NCBI RefSeq assembly: GCF_007018905.1
Contig: NZ_CP041402.1
Location: 4,328,001 to 4,392,000 of the forward strand
Origin: Tardiphaga sp. vice304
Lineage (GTDB): Bacteria > Pseudomonadota > Alphaproteobacteria > Rhizobiales > Xanthobacteraceae
Direction of reading: 5' to 3'
Length of the DNA: 64,000 nucleotides
Of this stretch, positions 7,870 through 16,986 are shown one piece after another; positions within the stretch are counted from its first letter, which is position 1, and every line of letters begins with the position of its first letter. Position numbers and translations under genes: made by a program. The notes beneath the pieces are model-generated. The model had not been told where the DNA came from. It saw only the letters and a list, made by a program, of their open reading frames with translations, and searched no databases.

Positions 7870-9249
7870 ATGGACCATTTCGTCCATCGCATGAGATCGC
7901 TGGCTCATATTGCCGCGCTGGTGATGGCGGCATTGCTGATGGCAGCCGGTGCGGCACGTGCCGAAAAGCGCATTGCGCTGATCGTCGGCAACGCGGCCTA
8001 TCAGAGCATCACCCGCCTTGATAATCCCAGAAACGATGCAAAGCTGATGGGCGAGACGCTGACCGCGCTCGGCTTTGCGCTGGTCGGTGACGGCGCGCAA
8101 CTCGATCTCGACAAGGCGGCGCTGGACTCCGCCGTGCAGAATTTCGGCCGCCAGATCCAGGGCGCCGACGTCGCGCTGTTTTATTATGCCGGACACGGCG
8201 TGCAGATCTCCGGCGCCAACTATCTGGTTCCGGTCAATGCCAACCCGACCCGCGAAGCGGACGTCGACTTTCAGATGGTCGACGTCAATCTGGTGCTGCG
8301 GCAGATGCAGGGCTCGGGCACCCGGCTCAACATGGTTATCCTCGATGCATGCCGCAACAATCCGTTCGGTGCCCGCGGCCTGCGCGCGGCCGAAGGGGGC
8401 CTTGCCCAGATGCGCGCGCCGGAGGGCACACTTATCTCCTACGCCACCCAGCCCGGCAGCGTTGCCCAGGACGGTACCAACGGCAACAGCCCCTATACCA
8501 AGGCGCTGGCGACGATGGTGCGCCGGTCCGGGCTCGATATTTTTCAGACCTTCAATCAGGTCGGCCTTGCGGTGAAGCGCGCCACCGGCGGCTTGCAGCA
8601 GCCATGGGTGTCGTCGTCACCGATCGACGGCACCTTCTATTTCGTCGCACCGGCGCCCGCCGTGCCGCTGATCGTTCCGGAAAAACCAGTGCAGGAAGCT
8701 CGGCTGCCCGACGCGCCCAATATTGATTTCGATCGCCTGCCGGTCACCGATCCCATCAAGCTGACCGAAATCAGCGATCGGCTTTACGAGCTGAATTTCG
8801 ATCCTGGGCCACTCAACAGCAAGAATGGTATCGCGGTGGCGATCCGTGATTTCCAGCTCAAAGGCAACCTGCCGCCCACCGGCGAGGCGACCGAAGGCCT
8901 GCTGCAACGGCTGCGCGGGACCAAGGACTTGAAGCCGTGGGGCTCGATCGTGTTCGACGTCAAGGACAAGAAGTGGGGCATGTCGTGGGATCAGCCGTCG
9001 CGCAAGTCGGCAGTCGCCGAGGCTCGCGCCAAATGCGGCACGGCCGCCTGCCCGCTCGAGCTGTCGTTCTTCGGTACAAGTTGCGGCGCCTTCGCGGCGT
9101 TGGGCGGCAACTGGTCGCTGGTGCAGCGCTCGACGCTGGCGCAGGCACGCGATGCCGCCATCGATCAGTGCAGCAAGGCTGGTAGATCCTGCCCGGTAGT
9201 CGGCGCAATCTGCGCCAACACCGTCAATGGTCCCGACGCAAAATTGTAA
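7870..9249 (+). CDS. secreted caspase-like peptidase with C-terminal DUF4189-type domain
   Basis: Predicted 459-aa exported metacaspase/caspase-like protein. The start at 7870 follows AAGGTGAGG. A signal peptide (residues 1-31, ending ARA) precedes a peptidase C14 domain with the His-Cys dyad: FYYAGHGVQ (His109) and LDACRNNPF (Cys161). After a proline-rich linker and a peptidoglycan-binding-like segment (LNFDPGPLNSKNGIAVAIRD), the C-terminus carries WGMSWDQPSRKSAVAEAR and several cysteines, resembling the DUF4189 fold. Such proteins are frequent in Bradyrhizobium relatives; substrate and role (envelope stress or regulated proteolysis) are not known. It is followed by a lipoprotein gene 26 bases later. 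Confidence 0.85.
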   Translation: MDHFVHRMRSLAHIAALVMAALLMAAGAARAEKRIALIVGNAAYQSITRLDNPRNDAKLMGETLTALGFALVGDGAQLDLDKAALDSAVQNFGRQIQGADVALFYYAGHGVQISGANYLVPVNANPTREADVDFQMVDVNLVLRQMQGSGTRLNMVILDACRNNPFGARGLRAAEGGLAQMRAPEGTLISYATQPGSVAQDGTNGNSPYTKALATMVRRSGLDIFQTFNQVGLAVKRATGGLQQPWVSSSPIDGTFYFVAPAPAVPLIVPEKPVQEARLPDAPNIDFDRLPVTDPIKLTEISDRLYELNFDPGPLNSKNGIAVAIRDFQLKGNLPPTGEATEGLLQRLRGTKDLKPWGSIVFDVKDKKWGMSWDQPSRKSAVAEARAKCGTAACPLELSFFGTSCGAFAALGGNWSLVQRSTLAQARDAAIDQCSKAGRSCPVVGAICANTVNGPDAKL

Positions 9250-9275
9250 GCAAGCCATTTTGGAAAGCCATTGAT

Positions 9276-9779
9276 ATGTGCCTTCGATCCGGATTGATGA
9301 TCTGCGCAGCGCTTATTCTGTCTGGCTGCGCGGCCTTTGCCCAGGGCGCCACCGGCGGCAGCCTTGGCAATGACAACAAGACGTTGTCGGGCTCCTCCCC
9401 GGAACCTCGATCGGGAGCGCCTGCGCCCCGCGAACGCTCGGAGCGCCGCGCGCCGCGCAAGGAGACCGCGCCGCGCAACCGTGGCAACGGCGCTGGTGGC
9501 GGCGGCGGAAATTTCGACGGCGTCTGGTCGATATCGAGCGCAGGCACCTCCGGCTGTTCCGACACCCTCACGGAACAATTCGTCGTGACGAGCGGAAGGA
9601 TGATGGGAAAAAACGGTAACGGCAGCGCGGCGGTGAGCGCCAATGGAAGCGTGCGTGGAAGCGGAAACTACAGCGGCATTCGCGTCACCAGCCAGGGCCG
9701 CCTCTCCGGCCGTACCGGATCGGGAAGTTTTCAGCGATCCGATGGATGCGCGGGACGCTGGGTCGCAACCAAGCAGTAA
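9276..9779 (+). CDS. putative lipoprotein, glycine/serine-rich
   Basis: Predicted 167-aa protein of unknown function. The N-terminus MCLRSGLMICAALILSGCAA gives a lipobox LSGC with the lipidated cysteine at residue 18. Then comes a disordered, basic Pro/Arg-rich and Gly-rich linker (to about residue 77) and a compact C-terminal half with FDGVWSISSAGTSGC and DGCAGRWVATKQ, which looks like a small beta-barrel disulphide-bonded domain. It follows the caspase-like gene by 26 bases, so the two may be co-expressed at the envelope. Confidence 0.65.
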   Translation: MCLRSGLMICAALILSGCAAFAQGATGGSLGNDNKTLSGSSPEPRSGAPAPRERSERRAPRKETAPRNRGNGAGGGGGNFDGVWSISSAGTSGCSDTLTEQFVVTSGRMMGKNGNGSAAVSANGSVRGSGNYSGIRVTSQGRLSGRTGSGSFQRSDGCAGRWVATKQ

Positions 9780-9971
9780 TAGCCTACGGCAACCCCGCAG
9801 GCCATCTCGGCCGGACATGACGGCACTCACACTGCCGCCGCCGCTGCCCCCCTCGCAATCCGTCGTGCGCGCCTACGACCGCTTGGCGCCGATTGTGTTG
9901 ATTAAGTCTTCGCTTGATAGGCGTCGGCGGCCGTGATTCCATCTTGGTATTGCTTTGCAAGGAGCAGGACG

Positions 9972-11216
9972 ATGATGGGGATGCAGACGGCACCGGCGCA
10001 GTTGTTCTACGATTTCTGTCTCGACGACCACATCCCGACGATCACCTGCTTAGGCGCATCGATCAATTTCTCGACCTGGCAAGGGTGCGTACTGAGCTAA
10101 AGCCGTTTTACAGCACCATCGGCCGTCCCTCGATCGACCCCGAGTTGATGATGCGGATGCTGATCGTCGGCTACTGCATGGGCATCCGGTCCGAGCGGCG
10201 GCTGTGCGAGGAGGTTCACCTCAATCTGGCCTATCGCTGGTTCTGCCGCCTGGGGCTCAACGGCAAGGTGCCGGATCATTCCACGTTCTCGCGCAATCGG
10301 CATGGCCTGTTCCGGCAGAGCGATATCCTGCGGCATCTGTTCGAGACGATCGTGGAGCGGTGCATGCAGGAAGGCCTGGTCGGTGGCGAAGGGTTCGCTG
10401 TGGACGCAAGCCTCATCGCGGCAGATGCCAACAAGCAGCGCTCTGTTCCCGACGATCGGTGGCGGACCGGTGGCTTCGATGCCGATGCGGGGCGGGCCAT
10501 TCGCGAGTATCTGGCAACGCTGGACGATGCGGCCTTCGGTGCGGCCAGCGAGGTGAAGCCCAAGTTCGTGTCGCCGGCCGATCCGGCGGCGCAATGGACC
10601 GGTGCGCACAAGGGCCACGCCTTCTTCGCCTACGCCACAAATTATCTGATCGACACCGAGAACGCCGTTATTGTTGACGTTGAGGCCAGTCGGGCCATCC
10701 GCCAGGCGGAAGTCGGCGCCTCTCGCACTATGATCGATCGAACAGCCCGCCGCGTTGGCCTTAAGCCTCGTCATCTTGCCGCTGACAGCGCATATGGTTC
10801 GGCTGCGAACCTGGCATGGCTAGTGAAGGAGCGGCAGATCGAACCGCACATCCCGGTGTTCGACAAGTCCAACCGGACCGACGGCACCTTTTCATGATCC
10901 GACTTCGTCTTCGATACCGACCGCAACCACTACACATGTCCGCAGGGAAAGTTGCTGGTCCAGTTCCGGCGGGCCTACACGACACCCCGCTCCGGCATCA
11001 CTAAGGAAGGAACGCGGCTGTACCGATCGAGCAAGTCGGACTGTCAGGCCTGCGCCCTCAAGGAAAAGTGCAGCCCGAACACGCCGGAGCGCAAAGTGCC
11101 GCGTGACCTTCATGAAGATGCGCGCGATGCTGCCCGAGCACTAGCTGACACGCCAGCTTACGAACGCTCCCGGCGTCGCAGGAAGAAGGTCGAGATGCTG
11201 TTCGCTCATTTGAAGC
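9972..11216 (+). pseudogene. IS1182-type transposase, inactivated
   Basis: Transposase of the IS5/IS1182 superfamily with an N-terminal DUF772-like part (SIDPELMMRMLIVGYCMGIR, HSTFSRNRHG) and a DDE core (GEGFAVDASLIAADANKQ). It is broken three ways. A one-base deletion near 10035 separates the start (MMGMQTAPAQLFYDFCLDD) from the body. An in-frame TGA at 10895-10897 replaces an expected CGA codon between GTFS and SDFVFD. The C-terminus stops matching after KKVEMLFAHLK near 11216, so the right end is lost. No right inverted repeat was found. Confidence 0.85.
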
Positions 11217-11534
11217 TCGACAAATCGGCTACTAAATCAACAATATCCGCCATAGGCGGCCGGACAGTTTCTGAAGCGCAGCCACGCCCTATCTTGCAGA
11301 TAGGCGATTGCTGACCGCGCGGAGTTGCACCCAGTCCTCAGATTTTCCCACGGGTATTTTCGATCGACATGGTGACGCTAGCTGCGTTCGCATCGACTTC
11401 GACGACGTAGACTTTGCTATCAGCCTAATCTGCCGCCATGACAGCGGCCTGCCAGCTGCGCGATGTAGTTCGCCAGCACTCCGGTCACCTCTGCTTGGAC
11501 CTAAATCATTGAACTTTCCGCCGCTTGAACCGGC
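11217..11534. other. gene-free stretch after the decayed transposase
   Basis: About 320 bases with no convincing gene on either strand. Short open frames run through it but none has family features or a good ribosome site. It is probably residual sequence left by deletion of the transposase right end, joined to the end of the putative deaminase gene. Confidence 0.5.
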
Positions 11535-12290
11535 TCAGATCTCGACGACGCGCTCGATGTGAACGCGGCGGCAGTCCATCTCGTATTCCAGATCGACCAC
11601 TGGCGGGCGGTTGAAATGCCAGGTCACGCCATTGCGAAACGCGCCACGGCCGCCGAGTTCGCTCTCCAGCAAGGCGTAGACGTCCTGCACTGTGTAGAGC
11701 TGAACGCCGGTGGTCTGATCCCAAGTGCCGGAGAATGCGCTCATGCGGCGCTCCATCTCGTCGAGCACCCATTTTGCCTTCTCCAGCATCGCGGACGGGC
11801 TGACATCACCAAGGCGAACGGTGTTGTCGCGATAATCGCCCTTGCCCTCTGCGGACTCACCGCTGCCGGCCACCACGAAGGAATTGGGCGCACCGGCCGC
11901 GACGGTCGCAAAGGTGAAGGCATGGAAACCGGGCTCCGACGGCGGATCGATCTTCGGACAGACGTTGCTGCGCGCCACCGGGTTGACGCCGTCCTTCATC
12001 ACGCCCCACTCCATCAGGGTCTTGATGTAGATCTCGTTGAAATCCTTGAAGCCCTGCTCGGTGAAGGGGGCCGGCGAGCGCAACTCGCAGGCCGCGAACG
12101 ACGTCAGCGGCCGGCCGGCCTGCTTGATGATGTCCGCGATCATCGCAAAGCCCTGCTTCAGCGGCACCACCTTCGAGAAGCGCACGCGCTCCAGCGTGAA
12201 GCCAGGCAGCGCGCCAACACCGCAGGAGTACTGGCTGACGCCCAGCATGAAACGATAGCCGCTATTGGCTGATTCGACGGTCTCAATCAT
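11535..12290 (-). CDS. putative CnbZ-like (2-aminomuconate-type) deaminase
   Basis: Predicted 251-aa cytoplasmic protein. Segments such as CELRSPAPFTEQGFKDFNEIY and NPVARSNVCPKIDPPSEPG recall, from memory, the family of 2-amino-5-chloromuconate deaminase CnbZ, which hydrolyses the amino group of 2-aminomuconate-type intermediates in chloronitrobenzene/aminophenol degradation. A RidA-like architecture is possible. It begins 26 bases after the livF-type gene and ends the ABC operon, so the transported compound and this enzyme probably belong to one pathway. The family call is from remembered sequence similarity, not a search. Confidence 0.5.
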   Translation of the reverse strand: MIETVESANSGYRFMLGVSQYSCGVGALPGFTLERVRFSKVVPLKQGFAMIADIIKQAGRPLTSFAACELRSPAPFTEQGFKDFNEIYIKTLMEWGVMKDGVNPVARSNVCPKIDPPSEPGFHAFTFATVAAGAPNSFVVAGSGESAEGKGDYRDNTVRLGDVSPSAMLEKAKWVLDEMERRMSAFSGTWDQTTGVQLYTVQDVYALLESELGGRGAFRNGVTWHFNRPPVVDLEYEMDCRRVHIERVVEI

Positions 12291-12316
12291 GTTGGCCTCT
12301 TTGCAGTGAATGGAGG

Positions 12317-13036
12317 TTAGTCTTCGAGGACGCCGAGATAGGCGTCGCGAATGATGGGATCAGCCAGCAGTTCGGCGCCCTGCCCGGTGCGCACGATGCG
12401 GCCCATATCCATGATGTAGGCGGAATGGCAGAGGTCGAGCGCGGTGGTAACGTCCTGCTCGACCAGCAGGATCGACATGCCCTCGGCATTCAGTCCGCGC
12501 AGCGCCGCCACCAGTTGCTCCACCAGCAGAGGCGACAAGCCGAGCGACAATTCGTCGATCATCAGCAGCCGCGGCGCGCTCATCAGGCCTCGGCCGATGG
12601 CGCACATTTGCTGCTCGCCGCCGGACAAGGTCGCCGCTGCCTGGTTGCGACGCTCGCGGAGTTTCGGAAACGTGGTGTAGACGCGGTCCAGGTCGCGGTT
12701 GATCACGGCGCGGGTAACCGAGCGCGAATAGGAGCCCATCAGCAGATTGTCCTCGATGCTCATGGCGCCGAACAGCCGGCGGCCTTCGGGCACATGCACG
12801 ATGCCATGCGCGAGGATTTTCCCCGCTGTCGCGGTCGACAGATCCTCGCCCTCGGAAAAGAACTTGCCGGACAGGATCGGGATCAGGCCGGATAGCGCGC
12901 GCATCAGGGTGGTCTTGCCGGCACCGTTGGAGCCGATCAGCGCCGTGATCTGACCGGCTCGCACCGCCATGTCGATGCCCCACAACACCTGGATCTCGCC
13001 GTAGCCGGCGCGGACCTGGCTGAGTTCAAGGATCAT
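12317..13036 (-). CDS. livF: branched-chain amino acid-type ABC transporter ATPase LivF
   Basis: Predicted 239-aa ABC ATPase of the LivF class. Walker A GSNGAGKT, signature LSGGEQQM, and Walker B LLMIDE are all present, with the LivF-typical MRALSGLI after Walker A. I prefer the ATG at 13036 because the longer start (13069) would overlap the livG-type gene; the gap is then 4 bases. It would energise uptake together with LivG on the inner face of the membrane. In this setting, next to a putative deaminase and LysR, the substrate is more likely an aromatic acid or amide than leucine; that is inference. Confidence 0.9.
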   Translation of the reverse strand: MILELSQVRAGYGEIQVLWGIDMAVRAGQITALIGSNGAGKTTLMRALSGLIPILSGKFFSEGEDLSTATAGKILAHGIVHVPEGRRLFGAMSIEDNLLMGSYSRSVTRAVINRDLDRVYTTFPKLRERRNQAAATLSGGEQQMCAIGRGLMSAPRLLMIDELSLGLSPLLVEQLVAALRGLNAEGMSILLVEQDVTTALDLCHSAYIMDMGRIVRTGQGAELLADPIIRDAYLGVLED

Positions 13037-13040
13037 GGGT

Positions 13041-13802
13041 CTATCCACGGGCGGCGTTCCGTTTTGCATATTGCTGGCCGAGATAGGCGTCGATCACGGC
13101 AGGATTCTTGATGACGTCGCGGGGCTGGCCGTCGGCGATCAACTGGCCGTTATGCAGCACGGCAATACGGGTGCAGACGTTGAGCACCACCTTCATGAGA
13201 TGTTCGATCATCACGATCGTGATGCCTGAGGCGGCGAGCTGATGAATTAGTCTGGTAGCGCGTTCGACCTCAGCGCTGTTCAGGCCGGCATTGACCTCGT
13301 CGAGAAACAGCAGCTTCGGCTTCATCGCCAGCGCCTTCGCCAGTTCGAGCCGCTTGCGCATCGCCAGCGTCAGCGTCGCCGCCAACCGGTCGGCCTGCGC
13401 CTCAAGGCCGACGAAGGCGAGATGCGCTCGGGCTTCCTCGCGGGCCGATTTCAGGCTCTCGCCGGGCTGCGAAAACAGGGCAGCCGCGGCGACATTGTCG
13501 AGCGCGGTGAATTCGGCGAACGGCTGCACGATCTGGAAGGTGCGCGACAGGCCGAGCCGCGCCGCCTGGTAGGTCTTGATCTTCGTGATGTCGCGGCCGT
13601 CGAAGGTGACGATGCCGGAGCTGGCCGGCGTGACGCCGCAGATGGTATTGACCAGCGTGGTCTTCCCGGCCCCGTTCGGGCCGATCAGGCCGAGCACTTC
13701 GCCCTTGGTAACGGAGATCGACACGTCGCTCAGCGCCTTCAGTCCGCTGAAGTTTCGCGAGACGTTGCTCAGGTGCAGGATTTCGTGGGGCATCTCAGAC
13801 AT
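13041..13802 (-). CDS. livG: branched-chain amino acid-type ABC transporter ATPase LivG
   Basis: Predicted 253-aa ABC ATPase of the LivG class: Walker A GPNGAGKTTL at residues 41-50, Walker B KLLFLDE, and a LivG-like C-terminus VIDAYLGQQ. The signature region reads LTLAMRKRLELAKAL instead of canonical LSGGQ, as occurs in some LivG proteins of aromatic-compound transporters. It overlaps the livM-type gene by 8 bases, indicating translational coupling. Confidence 0.9.
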   Translation of the reverse strand: MSEMPHEILHLSNVSRNFSGLKALSDVSISVTKGEVLGLIGPNGAGKTTLVNTICGVTPASSGIVTFDGRDITKIKTYQAARLGLSRTFQIVQPFAEFTALDNVAAAALFSQPGESLKSAREEARAHLAFVGLEAQADRLAATLTLAMRKRLELAKALAMKPKLLFLDEVNAGLNSAEVERATRLIHQLAASGITIVMIEHLMKVVLNVCTRIAVLHNGQLIADGQPRDVIKNPAVIDAYLGQQYAKRNAARG

Positions 13803-14730
13803 GCTTTGCCTTCCGCCAGAACATGCCTCGCCGCAGCGAGATCAGGCCATGCGGCAGGAACAGCAGTAGGATGATGATAAGCACGCCAAGCACGCCGGAA
13901 TGGATCTGGATGTAGTTGCGCCACACGACCTCCTCGAGACCGAGATAGAGAAACGCGCCGCACACCACGCCAAACGGCGAGCCGAGCCCACCCATCAGCG
14001 CCATCACGATCGGCTTCACCGAATACAGGATGTCGAATACGTCCGACGGATCGATGTAGTGCACCCAGGCCGCATAAATACCGCCGGCACAGCTTACGAA
14101 ACAGGCAGAGAGACCGAAGGCGATACTCTTGTAGAGCGTGGCGTTGAGGCCGACCATGTTGGACGCTGTCTCGTTCTGCCGGATACAGCTCAGGCCGAAG
14201 CCGAGTTTGGAAGCGGCGATCACGATGACGACCAAGGCCGTGAGCACCAGCAGGCCCCACATCGCGTAGAAGAAGAAGGTCGCGTCGGCGAGAATACCGG
14301 CGCCGGAGGTGAGCGGGATGTTCAGCCCCATGCCGCCGCCGGTCAGGTCGGTGGCGTTGTTGACCAGTTCGCGGAACACCTCGACCAAAGAGAGGCTGGC
14401 GATGGCGAAGTAGTGCCCGCGCAGCCGCAACAGCACGGCGCCGAGCGCCCCAGCCAGCAGGAACGACGCCACCAGCGTGGCTACCAATGCGACGGTCAGC
14501 GGCATACCCTTGTTGAGCAGGATGCCAGTTGCATAGGCGCCAACGCCGAAGAATGCCGCGGTGGCGAAGGACGGATAACCCGCAAAGCCGCCGACGATGT
14601 TCCACGACAACGCGAACACCGCGTACATGCAGGCGATGGTGCCGAGCCGCAGCGCATAGGCACCGCCGAACAGCGGCAGCGAGGCGACGCAGGCGATCAG
14701 CAGCAGAAGGGCGATACTGATCCGGGTCAT
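13795..14730 (-). CDS. livM: branched-chain amino acid-type ABC permease LivM
   Basis: Predicted 311-aa polytopic membrane protein with about eight hydrophobic segments. The family motifs include FALSWNIVGGFAGYPSFA near residue 45, RLRGHYFAIASL near residue 105 and the EAA-like GGLGSPFGVVCGAFLY close to the C-terminus. The ATG at 14730 overlaps the livH-type stop by 4 bases (ATGA). It forms the translocation pore with LivH. Confidence 0.9.
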   Translation of the reverse strand: MTRISIALLLLIACVASLPLFGGAYALRLGTIACMYAVFALSWNIVGGFAGYPSFATAAFFGVGAYATGILLNKGMPLTVALVATLVASFLLAGALGAVLLRLRGHYFAIASLSLVEVFRELVNNATDLTGGGMGLNIPLTSGAGILADATFFFYAMWGLLVLTALVVIVIAASKLGFGLSCIRQNETASNMVGLNATLYKSIAFGLSACFVSCAGGIYAAWVHYIDPSDVFDILYSVKPIVMALMGGLGSPFGVVCGAFLYLGLEEVVWRNYIQIHSGVLGVLIIILLLFLPHGLISLRRGMFWRKAKHV

Positions 14731-15593
14731 TCGAAACCCTTTCGGCCAAGCAAGCCTTGCGGGCGAACGACAAGGAAGACGATCAGCAACACGAAGGACA
14801 ACGTGGTCGCATGCGCCGGGCCGAGATAGACCGAGCCGATGCCCTCTACCAGCGCCAGCAGCAGGCCGCCCGCCAGCGCACCGGACACCGAGCCCAGCCC
14901 GCCGAGTACGCAGACGACGAACGCCTTGCCTAGATAAGCCGACGAGGTCAGCGGCGAGATCGGGAAGATAAGTGCCATCAGCACGCCGGCGCAGCCGGCC
15001 AGCGCGGCGCCGAGCCCGAAGGCGATGGCATAAATAGATTTGAAGTCGACGCCCATAAGCACCGCGGCGTCCCGGTCGAGCCGCACGGCGACGATGGCGC
15101 GGCCGACTTTGGAACGGCGCAGCAGCAGATAGAGCAGCACGGTCAGCGCCAGCGCCGAGGCCGTAGCGATCAGGCGATCGACGGGGACGACCACATCGAA
15201 CAGCGAGATCGAGCCGGTCGGCGGGCTGAGCGTCAGTTTGCGGTAATCAGCCTTGAAGTAATAGATCATCGCATTGTTGAGGATCAGGTCGAGGCCGAAA
15301 GTCAGCGTCAGCGTCACCAGCACCGGGGCGGAGATCACGCGATTGAGCAGCAGCCGCTGCAGCAGGTAGCCAAAGGCAAAGAACAAAGGTGCTGCGAACA
15401 GCAGCGCGTACCACGGCGAGATCCCCGCCCATTGATAGGCGCCCCACGCCAGATAGGCGCCGAGCACGATGAACGAGCCGTGGATCAGGTTGATGACGTT
15501 GAGTACGCCCCAAACCAGAGAAAAGCCGATCGCGATACAGGCATAGAGGCAGCCCAGCACCAAAGCGTTGATCAGGACCTGGACTGCCAGCAT
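14727..15593 (-). CDS. livH: branched-chain amino acid-type ABC permease LivH
   Basis: Predicted 288-aa integral membrane protein. Hallmarks are the N-terminal GCLYACIAIGFSLVWGVLNV and NLIHGSFIVLGAYLAW, typical of LivH, and the cytoplasmic loop GGLGSVSGALAGGLLLALVE that contacts the ATPases. About eight transmembrane segments are visible. It follows the binding-protein gene by 27 bases and overlaps livM by 4. Confidence 0.9.
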   Translation of the reverse strand: MLAVQVLINALVLGCLYACIAIGFSLVWGVLNVINLIHGSFIVLGAYLAWGAYQWAGISPWYALLFAAPLFFAFGYLLQRLLLNRVISAPVLVTLTLTFGLDLILNNAMIYYFKADYRKLTLSPPTGSISLFDVVVPVDRLIATASALALTVLLYLLLRRSKVGRAIVAVRLDRDAAVLMGVDFKSIYAIAFGLGAALAGCAGVLMALIFPISPLTSSAYLGKAFVVCVLGGLGSVSGALAGGLLLALVEGIGSVYLGPAHATTLSFVLLIVFLVVRPQGLLGRKGFE

Positions 15594-15620
15594 GTCGATT
15601 CCTCAGGGCGAATTCGGCGC

Positions 15621-16829
15621 TTAGTTCACGCCTAGCTTGAATTCGCCCTGCTTGATGGCATCCGGGAACAGCACTACCGGCTTGCCGCCCTGGATCTGGA
15701 AGACCGGCGGCTCGAGGGAATTGATCTGGCCGTTGCTACCAAATTTCACCGGCCCCCAGAAGGTCACGACGTCCATCTTGGCGAGTTCATCGCGCACCTT
15801 ATCGCGGTCGAGCGATCCGGCACGTTCGATTGCCATCTGAAACAGAGCACCGCAAACGGCCGCCGAAGCGTGCGCATAGTCCGGCTCGAGCTTGTACTTG
15901 TCCTTGAACAGCTTCACAAAATTGGCGGTGGTACCGAAGATGTCCTTGCCGGCATATTGCTCGGCCGGATGCCACCACGACGCGCTGGAAATGTTCTCCG
16001 CGCTCTGACCTGCCGATTCGATAAACTCCTGATAGGCCGGCCCCGCGATCATGGTGACAACGCCGGCCTTCATCTGCTGATCGACCATCTGCTTGCGGAT
16101 CAGCAATAGATCGTTGGTGTAGCCGGTGATGAAGATCCATTGCGGCGACAGCGATTTGATCTGCGACAGCGTCGCGGAATGATCGAGCGTGTTGATCGCA
16201 TATTTCTCGGAATAAACGACTTCCAGCCCGTTGGCCTTAGCCGATTTTTCCATTTCCTGCGCAATCGCGAGCGGGAAAAGGTCGTTGCGCGCGAGAATGG
16301 CGACCTTCTTGACGTCCGGAGCCTTGGCCTTGACCAACTGCGTCAGTGGCGTGGTCAGAGTGTCATTAGGCGTGAAAGTGCCGAACAGATATTTGTAATT
16401 CTGGTCGTACACCTGCGAGGAAGACGCGGTCGCGGCCAGCATCGGCATCTTGTATTTTTCGGCGATCGTGCTGGCGGCCTTGGCGGCTCCCGAGCCGAAC
16501 GGGCCGAACATGAAATTCACCTTATCCTGCGTAATCATCTGCTCGGTAGCCTGCACCGAACGCGGGGTGTTGGACTGGTAATCCGAGTAGACGATCTCGA
16601 CCTTGTATTTCTTGCCGCCGACGTCGATGCCGCCGGCCTTGTTGGCCTGTTCGGCCCAGAGATCGTAGCCCTGCTGCTGCTTGACGGCTTCCGGCGCCAG
16701 CGGCCCGGTGATCGGCAACGGCGCGCCGAAGCGGATGACGTCCTGGGCGGAAGCCAGGGATGAAGCGCCGAGGCTGGCGATCGCCAGCAGCAGCGAGCCT
16801 GAGATGCGGACGAGCCAGGGACGATACAT
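15621..16829 (-). CDS. livK: periplasmic binding protein of a Liv-type ABC importer
   Basis: Predicted 402-aa type I periplasmic binding protein with signal peptide (residues 1-28, ending SLASA). The mature start DVIRFGAPLPITGPLAPEA and the motif YSDYQSNTPRSVQATEQMI match Liv-type receptors, especially those for aromatic acids and amides rather than short amino acids (402 residues is at the long end). It is the first gene of the livKHMGF-deaminase operon and is divergent from a LysR regulator, with a 22-bp palindrome in between. The ligand is not deducible from sequence. Confidence 0.9.
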   Translation of the reverse strand: MYRPWLVRISGSLLLAIASLGASSLASAQDVIRFGAPLPITGPLAPEAVKQQQGYDLWAEQANKAGGIDVGGKKYKVEIVYSDYQSNTPRSVQATEQMITQDKVNFMFGPFGSGAAKAASTIAEKYKMPMLAATASSSQVYDQNYKYLFGTFTPNDTLTTPLTQLVKAKAPDVKKVAILARNDLFPLAIAQEMEKSAKANGLEVVYSEKYAINTLDHSATLSQIKSLSPQWIFITGYTNDLLLIRKQMVDQQMKAGVVTMIAGPAYQEFIESAGQSAENISSASWWHPAEQYAGKDIFGTTANFVKLFKDKYKLEPDYAHASAAVCGALFQMAIERAGSLDRDKVRDELAKMDVVTFWGPVKFGSNGQINSLEPPVFQIQGGKPVVLFPDAIKQGEFKLGVN

Positions 16830-16872
16830 CCATATTCTCCATCAAGGACGGGTGGGCGTGTCTGGCAAAAGC

Positions 16873-16894
16873 ATTGCAAATCCAGATTTCCAAT
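16873..16894. promoter_or_regulatory. near-perfect 22-bp palindrome, probable LysR operator
   Basis: Between the divergent livK-type gene (16829) and the LysR gene (16987) lies an interrupted palindrome: ATTG at 16873 and CAAT at 16891 enclose AAATC-CA-GATTT. Only one base pair and the central pair break the symmetry. A T-N11-A core (16874 to 16886), the classic LysR contact, fits inside. It sits 44 bases before the livK-type start. Confidence 0.7.
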
Positions 16895-16986
16895 AAAAGC
16901 ATTGAATTTCGACGCAAGCGGACTGAAAATCAGAACGCTAGTCAACTGCTGCTGGAATATGGGGCAGCCGAACCAAGGCGTAGCTC

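Noticed and set aside
11308..11562. Plus-strand 84-aa open frame after the dead transposase
   Set aside because: No domain, poor ribosome site, and overlaps the end of the deaminase-like gene antisense.
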